Positions 33,589 to 64,000 of a DNA stretch of 64,000 nt are shown here, in pieces. The notes beneath the pieces were generated by a model. It had not been told where the DNA came from, did no database searches, and saw nothing but the letters and a program-made list of their open reading frames with translations. This stretch comes from Rhodococcus sp. B50 (lineage in GTDB: Bacteria; Actinomycetota; Actinomycetes; Mycobacteriales; Mycobacteriaceae). The translations under genes were made by a program, and so were the position numbers. Position 1 is the first letter of the stretch. Each line of letters opens with the position of its first letter. Location: positions 868,001-932,000 of the forward strand of contig NZ_WPAG02000002.1 in the NCBI RefSeq assembly GCF_013602415.1, in the 5' to 3' direction.

Positions 33589-34758
33589 TTACCGAGCTGT
33601 CCTCGCGGTGGTCGGCACTTCTCCGGTGGCCGCGGCGCGGCGCAGCTTCGGGATGGGGATGCGGTGGTTGATCGCCACCGCCACGCCGGCCCCGTCCGGA
33701 TGCCGCCAGTGCAGCAACACGGGGCCGTGCGGGTCGCCGGCGGGGTCGTCGCCCAGCAGGACGGTGGGTTCCCCGGCGACCGGCAGGTGCCCGATCGCCT
33801 TGAGGTGCAGTCCGAACTGTTCGGTCCAGAAGTACGGATCGGCATCGAACTCGGGTGCGGCGTCGCCGAGCAGCAGTGCCGCGGCGGCCGCGCGGGCCTG
33901 CTCGATCGCGCTGTTCCACAACGGGATCCGTCGCACCACCCCGCGGATCGGCGCATGCGCGACGTCCCCGGCGGCGACGATGCCCGGTGCGATCCGGCCG
34001 CGCGAGTCGGCGATCAGCCGCCCGTCGGTGAGCAGCCCGGAACCGCGCAGCCACTCGACGTTCGGCATGTCGCCGATCGCGGCGACGACCAGCTCGGCGG
34101 AGACGCGGCCGCCGTCGTCGAGGCTCACCGTGCCGGCGTCGAGGCCGGTGGCGGTGCCGTAGACGAGCTTCACCCCGGCGGCGGTCGCGGCGGCGGTGAA
34201 CAGCTCGGACAGATACGGCCCGAACTGCGGACGCATCGGCGCGGTGTCGGCGACGACGGTGACCTCACAGCCCGCCTGCGCGGCCGCGGAGGCGACCTCC
34301 ATGCCGAGCGGTCCGGCGCCGACCACCGCCACCGACGGACGGCCGGTGAGCCGCTCGCGCAGGGCGAGGGCGTCGTCGAGGGTGCGCAACACCAGCGCCC
34401 CGGCCCCGAGCGGCCGGGGTCGGGCGCCGGTGGCGATGACGAGCCCGTCGAACGGCAGGTCGGTGCCGTCGTCGAGACGCACCAGATGCGCGTCCACGTC
34501 CAGGCCGATCGCGGCGACCCCGAGGCGTTCGGTGGCGCCGTGCGCGGGGGCGGCGAGTTCGTGGGAGCCGCCGTCGGTGAGCAGCGCCTTCGACAGCGCC
34601 GGCCGCGAGTAGGCGGGGATCGGTTCGTCGCCGACGACGGTCAGCTGCCCGCCGAAACCGGCGGCGCGGAGGCTGTCGCAGGCGCTCTGCCCGGCGATGC
34701 CGTTGCCGACCACGACGATCCGCTCCATCACGGTGTTCACGCGAGCTGCGGTGTTCAT
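33589..34758 (-). CDS. NAD(P)H-dependent ferredoxin reductase, FAD type
   Basis: A 389-residue pyridine-nucleotide-disulfide-fold reductase. The FAD motif IVVVGNGIAGQSACDSL starts near residue 13 and the NAD motif VAVVGAGPLGMEVASAA near 148. GIVAAGDVAH closes the FAD site. The C-terminal domain resembles P450-system reductases. The ATG at 34758 overlaps the ferredoxin stop (ATGA), which decides the start. It passes electrons from NAD(P)H to the adjacent ferredoxin. Confidence 0.88.
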   Translation of the reverse strand: MNTAARVNTVMERIVVVGNGIAGQSACDSLRAAGFGGQLTVVGDEPIPAYSRPALSKALLTDGGSHELAAPAHGATERLGVAAIGLDVDAHLVRLDDGTDLPFDGLVIATGARPRPLGAGALVLRTLDDALALRERLTGRPSVAVVGAGPLGMEVASAAAQAGCEVTVVADTAPMRPQFGPYLSELFTAAATAAGVKLVYGTATGLDAGTVSLDDGGRVSAELVVAAIGDMPNVEWLRGSGLLTDGRLIADSRGRIAPGIVAAGDVAHAPIRGVVRRIPLWNSAIEQARAAAAALLLGDAAPEFDADPYFWTEQFGLHLKAIGHLPVAGEPTVLLGDDPAGDPHGPVLLHWRHPDGAGVAVAINHRIPIPKLRRAAATGEVPTTARTAR

Positions 34759-34949
34759 GCGAGCTTCAGGGCGGCGACGGGACACACCCGCACGGCGGCG
34801 CTCGCGGCGGCGGCCTGCGGGCCGCTCTCGGGCATCTCGGTGACGTCGAGGACCAGTTCGCCGTCGTCGTCGAGGTGCATCAGCTCGGGGGCGGCCTCCT
34901 CGCACAGTCCGTGACCTTCGCAGCGGGGGCGGTCGAGGGTGATCTTCAT
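34755..34949 (-). CDS. P450-associated 3Fe-4S type ferredoxin
   Basis: A 64-residue ferredoxin. The cluster motif is C-E-G-H-G-L-C near residues 10-16, where a His replaces one cysteine, and VCPVAAL near the C-terminus supplies the last Cys. This pattern is usual in 3Fe-4S ferredoxins coupled to actinobacterial P450s. Its start overlaps the P450 stop (ATGA). Confidence 0.9.
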   Translation of the reverse strand: MKITLDRPRCEGHGLCEEAAPELMHLDDDGELVLDVTEMPESGPQAAAASAAVRVCPVAALKLA

Positions 34950-36121
34950 GCCGGAATGACCTCCGTGATATCGAGCCGGTCGATGGAACGAGTGGTGTTG
35001 CCGGGCACCCGGGTGGGCTCCGCGGCGACCAGTCGGCGCGCGTGCCGGGCGAGGGCGGCGATCACGGCGTGTGCCTCGAGGCGGGCGAGGCCCTGCCCGG
35101 CGCAGCCGTGCGGGCCGTACCCGAAGGACAGGTGGTCGACCGGGTTGCGCCCGACCCGGAAGGTGTCCGGATCGTCGTAGTGCCGCGGATCGCGGTTGCC
35201 GGCGCCGAGCAGCACCGCCGCCTGCGCCCCGCCGGGGATCACATGGCCGTCGATCTCGACGTCCCGGGTTACGGCACGCCCCCAGGCGTGCAGCGGCGCC
35301 CAGTAGCGCAGCACCTCCGCGAAGGCGGCCGGCACCAGCGTCGGATCGGTGCGGACGAGGTCGAACTGGTCGGGGAACGCCGCGAACAGCGCGATGAGGT
35401 TGCCGATGGAGGCGATGGTGGTGTCCACCCCGGCCCCGAGATACTGGTGGATGATGTGCCCGGCGCTACCGGCCGCGATGGCGCCGCGGGCCTCGGCGTC
35501 GAAGATGCCGCGCCCCACCGAGCCGGGAGCCAGGTCCTCGGCGGTGACCTGCGAGCACCACGCATACAGTTCCCCGGCGATGGGGAAGTTCTCGGCGGTG
35601 CGCTGGTTCATCGGGCCGAGCACCTCCATGGCGGCCTGTCCCCACCGGAGCATGTTCGCGCGCACCTCGCCGGTGAAGCCGATGAGGTCGGCGACGACCT
35701 CGAGCGGGAAGGCGCGGGCGAGGGCGTCGATGGCGTCGAAGGAGCCCGTGTCCACGAGTTCGGCGACGAGGACGTCGGCCTTGGCGTCGATGGTGGTCTT
35801 GAGCCCGCGCAGCGCCCGGGGCGAGAGGTTCTCGGTGAGGGTGGCGCGCAGCTCGGTGTGGATCGGCGGGTCCGAGGCCAGGGAGGTGCCGCGCAGTGCC
35901 TCGTTGGCGGCAGGGTTGAAGGCGATGCTGCGAGAGGAGAAGGTGGCGGTGTCGGCCAGGGCGCCGCGGATGACGTCGTAGCGGGTCAGGGCGTACACCT
36001 CGTGGGTCGGCAGGTACACCACGGGTCCGAGCTCGCGCAGCCGCGCGAAGGTCGGGTAGGGGTCGACGAGGACGTCGTCGGCGAACAGGTCGACGTCGGC
36101 GGTGGGAGGGCTGCTGGTCAT
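34946..36121 (-). CDS. cytochrome P450
   Basis: A 391-residue soluble P450. The I-helix oxygen-activation motif appears as LGAGVDTTIAS near residue 230, the ExxR motif as EVLRYWAP near 270, and the heme-thiolate loop as FGYGPHGCAGQGLARLEAH near 338-356 with the ligand Cys. Its own ferredoxin and reductase follow with overlapping starts. The general look (AAMEVLGPMNQRTAENF) recalls P450s acting on small aromatic acids, held with low confidence. It begins 85 bases after the synthetase stop on the same strand, so peptide tailoring is possible, but the LysR gene fits aromatic catabolism equally well. Confidence 0.9.
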   Translation of the reverse strand: MTSSPPTADVDLFADDVLVDPYPTFARLRELGPVVYLPTHEVYALTRYDVIRGALADTATFSSRSIAFNPAANEALRGTSLASDPPIHTELRATLTENLSPRALRGLKTTIDAKADVLVAELVDTGSFDAIDALARAFPLEVVADLIGFTGEVRANMLRWGQAAMEVLGPMNQRTAENFPIAGELYAWCSQVTAEDLAPGSVGRGIFDAEARGAIAAGSAGHIIHQYLGAGVDTTIASIGNLIALFAAFPDQFDLVRTDPTLVPAAFAEVLRYWAPLHAWGRAVTRDVEIDGHVIPGGAQAAVLLGAGNRDPRHYDDPDTFRVGRNPVDHLSFGYGPHGCAGQGLARLEAHAVIAALARHARRLVAAEPTRVPGNTTRSIDRLDITEVIPA

Positions 36122-36206
36122 GCCCCCAGTGAAGCGACCCCCCGGAAATTAATCCAACTCATAATGTGCATCATCGGCCATGCATCCGATGCATGTTTCT
36201 TCCGGG

Positions 36207-58364
<22,158 letters not shown>

Positions 58365-58907
58365 GTCCCCTCCGAAAGCGATGTTGTTGGCCGTGATCGG
58401 CGTGTGTCCCCCGACATCGCGTGCGAGGGGCGACCCCGGCGCCACCGGGCGTGCGGCGCCGCGATCGGACCCCCGTTCGATCGTGTGTTCCCGTGTGACC
58501 GGGAACACACAACAAGCTAGACCACCTGTCCGGGCGGTACGACCGGATTGCCGCGACGATCGCGCCACCATCCGCCGCAGCGCCTCCCGCGTGCGTCCCG
58601 CGCCGCCGCGGCGACCCCCCGGAAGCGGGAGTGACCTCGGAAATCGTTCCCTCCACACGGCTTTCGTCGCGTTTCGATAACGTTTTCCCGGTGGGCGGGA
58701 GGATTGTCCTGTTCGTGACGGCCGTGACGATCGGGAACGCGTGTGAACCCGGATCGCGCTCGTCCGAAACGCCCCGAAACCGGACAGCTCTCCTTATTCT
58801 CGAAGCCGGCCGTCATCTTCGTGGCCCCGCGCCGCGACCCGTACGTGACCGGATCGCGACCGGATCGTCTCGCCCCGCCCGCTCGCCCCGACTCGAAGGA
58901 GCCCGAG
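58365..58907. other. 543-bp divergent intergenic region
   Basis: It separates the synthetase (leftward) from the secreted-protein gene (rightward) and must hold both promoters. The inverted repeat at 58483-58510 is the only clear element. No IdeR-like box was seen here, which argues against simple iron control of the synthetase. Open frames in it lack coding character. Confidence 0.6.
58483..58510. repeat. inverted repeat in the NRPS leader
   Basis: GTGTGTTCCC and GGGAACACAC are perfect 10-base arms around an eight-base centre, 119 bases ahead of the synthetase start. It may be an operator or an RNA hairpin in the leader. Confidence 0.65.
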
Positions 58908-59495
58908 ATGTTGCGTCGCCGATCCGCACCGTTCGTCACCGCCCTGCTCGCCGCCGCCCTGCTCGCGGTGCCGGCCCAGGCCGCCGCCGATCCCGCCCCA
59001 CCGGGGGTGCCGCTCGACCGGTTGCGCGCGCAGGTCGCCGACTCCCCCGAGACCCTCGCCGCGCTCGAACGGCTCGTCGCCGACTCCGGCTCGGCGAATC
59101 CGTTCGCGCCGCCGCCGAAGAACATCCCGCAGCCGTTCACCGCGCCCGCCCCGACCGTCGGTCCCGGCTGCGGCGGCGGCTTCGTGCCGTTCGCGATGAC
59201 CAACGCGTGGGTGCATCCCGGCCCGCACGGTCAGGTGCCGTTCGGGGCGATCGAGGTGTTCGTCGAACCGACCGCCGGGGCGCCGGTCGCCGGCTCGGAC
59301 CTGAAGTTCGTATGGATGAACATGGAGAACTTCCGCGCCGGGGTCGCGACCCTCGCCGACAACGGGGGCGGACTGCAATCGACGGTCATCGACACCGGTC
59401 CCGGCGCCGTGATGGGCGCCCTGTTCGGCTCCCTGCAGTACACGAACGGGGCGTTCTGCCAGGTCGTCTACACCATGGGTGGGTTCTTCGCCTGA
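58908..59495 (+). CDS. secreted protein of unknown function
   Basis: A 195-residue protein with a clear signal peptide: MLRRRSAPF, a hydrophobic core of Ala/Leu, and cleavage after AQA near residue 25. GAAGGAG precedes the ATG. The mature part has a Pro-rich stretch (NPFAPPPKNIPQPF) and then a beta-rich domain with two Cys (GPGCGGGF and GAFCQVVY) that may pair outside the cell. I do not recognise the family. It is divergent from the synthetase and need not belong to the pathway. Confidence 0.78.
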   Translation: MLRRRSAPFVTALLAAALLAVPAQAAADPAPPGVPLDRLRAQVADSPETLAALERLVADSGSANPFAPPPKNIPQPFTAPAPTVGPGCGGGFVPFAMTNAWVHPGPHGQVPFGAIEVFVEPTAGAPVAGSDLKFVWMNMENFRAGVATLADNGGGLQSTVIDTGPGAVMGALFGSLQYTNGAFCQVVYTMGGFFA

Positions 59496-59538
59496 GCCCG
59501 CGCGGGCGTGGCGGGCGTAACAGCGCAGGCGTTCGGCG

Positions 59539-59871
59539 TCAGCGCAGGCGTTCGGCGTCGCGGGCCAGGTCGAGCAGCTCCGCGCACAGCGCGGTCAGTT
59601 CGCCGGCGGCAGCGCCCTCGGCGACCGCGGTGGCCACGTCCTCGGCGGCGCAGCGCACCCGGAACGCGCGGTCGGCGAGCGCCTCGACCTCGGCGGCGGT
59701 GAGCACCACCGCGTCCTCGGGCAGGCCGGCACGGCGGGTGCTGCTGCGCTGCTCGTAGGCGCGCTGTCGGCACGACTGGCGGCAATAGCGTCGCCGCCGC
59801 CCGGTGCCGATCTCCGGTACCGGGCGCCCGCACCACAGGCACGTGCTCGCTCGCGTGTCACGTCCGGTCAC
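59539..59871 (-). CDS. small zinc-ribbon-like protein
   Basis: A 110-residue protein with CLWCGRPVP then RRRRYCRQSCRQRAYEQR, a C-x2-C / C-x3-C set near residues 8-31 that should bind zinc, followed by a helical acidic tail. The GTG at 59871 is favoured because TACAGT at 59884-59879 would place transcription start right on it, giving a leaderless message; a GTG three codons upstream is the alternative. Similar short proteins are conserved in Nocardiaceae and mycobacteria near rbpA, from memory. Function unknown. Confidence 0.72.
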   Translation of the reverse strand: MTGRDTRASTCLWCGRPVPEIGTGRRRRYCRQSCRQRAYEQRSSTRRAGLPEDAVVLTAAEVEALADRAFRVRCAAEDVATAVAEGAAAGELTALCAELLDLARDAERLR

Positions 59872-59980
59872 GAGCGTCACTGTACTGCCCGGCCGTACCC
59901 GCAGCGGGGCTGCGCCGACACCGGGCGCGCGGCAGTGCGGCGGGTCGGTAGACTGGCACCTCGGCTCCTCGGTGGGCCGC

Positions 59981-60008
59981 GGGAACGGAATCGGCTCCGC
60001 CGACGTTG
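59981..60008 (+). promoter_or_regulatory. ECF sigma (SigE/SigH/SigR-type) promoter of rbpA
   Basis: GGGAAC at 59981-59986 and CGTTG at 60004-60008 with 17 bases between match the GGAAY...CGTT class used by stress ECF sigma factors in actinobacteria. The start site would be near 60015, about 73 bases before rbpA. In Streptomyces rbpA is a SigR target. A separate TAGACT -10-like element at 59949-59954 could provide basal expression. Confidence 0.6.
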
Positions 60009-60087
60009 AGCACAGTGGACGTCGAGCTCGGCGTCGATGCCGCACGGCATCGTCACCCGGGCGGAGCACACAAGGAAGGACACCACC

Positions 60088-60426
60088 ATGGCAGATCGTG
60101 TACTGCGAGGCAGCCGACTCGGGGCGGTGAGCTACGAAACCGACCGCGACCACGATCTGGCGCCGCGGCGAATCGCGCGCTACCGCTGCGACAACGGCGA
60201 AGAATACGACGTGCCGTTCGCGGACGACGCGGAGATCCCCGGCACCTGGATCTGCAAGAACGGGCTCGAGGGCACCCTGGTCGAGGGCGCCGCGCCGGAG
60301 CCGAAGAAGGTCAAGCCGCCGCGCACCCATTGGGACATGCTGCTCGAGCGCCGCTCCGTCGAGGAACTCGAGGACCTGCTCAAGGAGCGCCTGGACCTGC
60401 TCAAGGCCAAGCGCCGCGGCGCCTGA
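60088..60426 (+). CDS. rbpA: RNA polymerase-binding protein RbpA
   Basis: A 112-residue essential actinobacterial transcription factor that binds RNA polymerase and the principal sigma factor and stabilises the open complex. The N-terminus (MADRVLRGSRLGAVSYETD), the core domain (ARYRCDNGEEYDVPF, IPGTWICKNG), the basic linker (PKKVKPPRTHWDMLLERRS) and the sigma-interacting helix (ELEDLLKERLDLLKAKR) are all present. AAGGAAGGA precedes the ATG. It is a housekeeping gene lying between the synthetase and the pap-like genes, followed by a strong terminator. Confidence 0.96.
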   Translation: MADRVLRGSRLGAVSYETDRDHDLAPRRIARYRCDNGEEYDVPFADDAEIPGTWICKNGLEGTLVEGAAPEPKKVKPPRTHWDMLLERRSVEELEDLLKERLDLLKAKRRGA

Positions 60427-60445
60427 CAGCCGGCCGCTCACTCGC

Positions 60446-60485
60446 ACGTGTGCCGCCCCGGACGATCGTCCGGGGCGGCACACGT
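60446..60485 (+). terminator. perfect 40-bp palindromic terminator after rbpA
   Basis: Twenty-base arms beginning ACGTGTGCCGCCCCGG are immediately followed by their exact reverse complement. As RNA this gives a very stable GC stem 19 bases after the rbpA stop. It insulates rbpA from the next operon. Confidence 0.85.
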
Positions 60486-60593
60486 CGTTCCGGGCCCGGA
60501 ACCCCGCTCGGCACGTGCGGGTGGTGCCGCGAATTCAGTTGCGGCCCCGCCACGAATCGATCAATCGTCGATATCGGCCTTCCGGTGCGTGCA

Positions 60594-60631
60594 ATCATGA
60601 TCGCACGCCGATCGATCATGATCGGCACGCC
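60594..60631. promoter_or_regulatory. two ATCATGATC sites 21 bases apart
   Basis: ATCATGATCGCACGCC at 60594 and ATCATGATCGGCACGCC at 60615 are near-identical and spaced two helical turns apart. Each is centred on the palindrome (G)ATCATGAT(C). They lie about 60-95 bases upstream of the papB-like start, a good position for a tandem operator. Confidence 0.45.
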
Positions 60632-60688
60632 CGATCCGCGACCCCGCGCCGGTCTTCCGGCGGGTCGCTCGCAAGGGGGTGAGTGTCC

Positions 60689-61069
60689 GTGACCGACCGT
60701 CACCACACCGCGGCGGAGGTGCCGCCGGCACAGGCCGCCGCCGACGAATTGGCCGATCTGCGAGCCGAACTCGACGACATCGACCGGGCCCTGCTCGACG
60801 GGGTCCGGGCCCGCCTCGAGGTGTGCGGACGCGTCGCCGAACTCAAGCAACGCCACGGCCTCGACGTGATGCAACCCGGTCGCATGGAGGTGGTGCACCG
60901 CCGCGCCCAGGACTACGCGCACCGGCACGGCCTGTCCGGCGACTTCGTGCGGTCGCTGTACACCCTGCTCATCGACGAGGCCTGCCGGGTCGAGGACCAC
61001 ATCGTCGCCGGCAGCGACGCCGCGGACCCCATCCACTCCGGTCGCCGCGGCGTCGACGGCACGAACTGA
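60689..61069 (+). CDS. papB: AroQ-type chorismate mutase, PapB-like
   Basis: A 126-residue all-helical mutase. LADLRAELDDIDRALLDGVRARLEVCGRVAELK is split over the long first helix with the catalytic Arg and Lys; the second and third helices follow (MEVVHRRAQDYA; LIDEACRVED). Alone it could be a chorismate mutase for Phe/Tyr. In front of a pabAB-like synthase and a prephenate-dehydrogenase-like gene it is best read as 4-amino-4-deoxychorismate mutase. The GTG at 60689 is chosen for its spacing of nine bases from AAGGGGG; a GTG at 60683 is close by. Confidence 0.78.
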   Translation: MTDRHHTAAEVPPAQAAADELADLRAELDDIDRALLDGVRARLEVCGRVAELKQRHGLDVMQPGRMEVVHRRAQDYAHRHGLSGDFVRSLYTLLIDEACRVEDHIVAGSDAADPIHSGRRGVDGTN

Positions 61070-61076
61070 GGTCGCC

Positions 61077-63268
<2,192 letters not shown>

Positions 63269-63272
<4 letters not shown>

Positions 63273-64000
63273 CCGTCCCCGGCCGGGTGGTCGTCGCCGG
63301 CGGATGCGGCGCCGTCGGCGTCCTGCTCGCCGATGCGCTGCGCGAGACCGGCCGTGAGGTGCTCGTCGTCGACCCGGCCGCCGACCCGGCCACCCCCGGA
63401 ATGCTGCGCGCCGATCTGACCGCCCCCGACACCGCCCTCGCCGCCGCCCTCGGCGACGCCGACCTCGTGATCCTGGCCGTCCCCGACGTGATCGCCGGGG
63501 CCGCCCTGCCGGTGCTGGCGCGGTTGCTGCCCCCACACACCCTGCTGGTGGAGACCTTGTCGGTGAAGACCCCGATCGCCGCGGCGCTGCACACCTACCG
63601 GCCGGGCGCACCCGCGCTGGGCATCAACCCGATGTTCGCCCCCGACCTCGGTCTGCCCGGCCGGCCGGTGCTCGCGGTGCGCCACCACGATGCCCCGGCC
63701 GCGGACGAGTTCGTGACGGCACTGCGCGCCTGGGGTGCCGGCGTGGTGGAGACCACCGCGGACGAGCACGACCGCATCACCGCCGCCGTGCAGGTGCTCA
63801 CCCACGCCGCGATCCTCGCCTTCGGGATCGCCCTCGACCGGCTCGACGTGCCGGGCGTCGCCGCGCGGGTCGCCGCGCCCCCGCACACCGTGCTGCGGGC
63901 GCTGCTCGCGCGCCTCACCGGCGGCACCGCCGAGGTCTACCACGACATCCAGCGCACCAACCCGTATGCCGCCACCGCCCGTCGCGCGCTCGCCGAGGCG
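63269..64000 (+). CDS. papC: prephenate dehydrogenase family protein, PapC-like (partial)
   Basis: The frame begins at a GTG overlapping the papA stop (GTGA) and runs off the right edge without a stop, giving 244 residues. The N-terminal NAD(P) loop reads VVVAGGCGAVGVLLADAL. LVILAVPD, LLVETLSVK, GINPMFAPD and ITAAVQVLTHAA are the usual TyrA-family strands and substrate helix. In a pap cluster it would oxidise and decarboxylate 4-amino-4-deoxyprephenate to 4-aminophenylpyruvate, which a transaminase then converts to p-aminophenylalanine. Confidence 0.85.

Overview
The window is high-GC actinobacterial DNA, most likely from Rhodococcus or a close Nocardiaceae relative. Three things point there: an RbpA gene, IdeR/DtxR-type iron boxes, and a backbone in the order gnd, M56 peptidase (BlaR-like), blaI, hotdog thioesterase, ndh. 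From memory this matches M. tuberculosis Rv1844c-Rv1847 and Rv1854c. Species is not determined. No tRNA, rRNA, CRISPR array or insertion sequence was seen.

Layout. 0.1-4.5 kb: a methyltransferase, a DMT-family transporter, 6-phosphogluconate dehydrogenase, and a BlaR-like/BlaI pair. 4.6-11 kb: an iron island with a three-gene siderophore-uptake ABC operon (one permease fused to an RDD domain), a divergent iron-box gene, a strong candidate for an iron-repressed small RNA, and an ABC exporter. 11-20.7 kb: housekeeping and accessory genes including a thioesterase, type II NADH dehydrogenase, a tyrosine recombinase, a Fic protein behind a perfect 32-bp palindrome, ZIP and VIT/CCC1 metal transporters, an NmrA-like oxidoreductase, an epoxide-hydrolase-like enzyme and SoxR. 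21.0-22.4 kb: no credible gene, but four short palindromes. 22.4-25.1 kb: an HNH endonuclease, a methyltransferase and a ParD-like/zeta toxin-antitoxin pair.

25.1-32.6 kb holds a six-gene catabolic operon with a divergent TetR regulator: two tandem phosphotriesterase-family proteins (one without its metal ligands), a flavin monooxygenase and three hydrolases. 32.6-36.1 kb is a P450-ferredoxin-reductase-LysR operon directly downstream of the largest gene.

36.2-58.4 kb is one 7385-residue nonribosomal peptide synthetase with six modules and a terminal thioesterase. By eye its selectivity pockets predict X-Ser-X-D-Thr-X-X, where the four X domains share an unusual pocket. At 60.7 kb to the right edge lies a translationally coupled trio that looks like papB-papA-papC, which would convert chorismate toward 4-aminophenylpyruvate, the precursor of p-aminophenylalanine. 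Synthetase and precursor genes are separated only by a secreted protein, a small zinc-ribbon protein and rbpA. My reading is a pathway for an undescribed, possibly N-acylated hexapeptide carrying p-aminophenylalanine or a related aromatic. The link between the two halves is inference.
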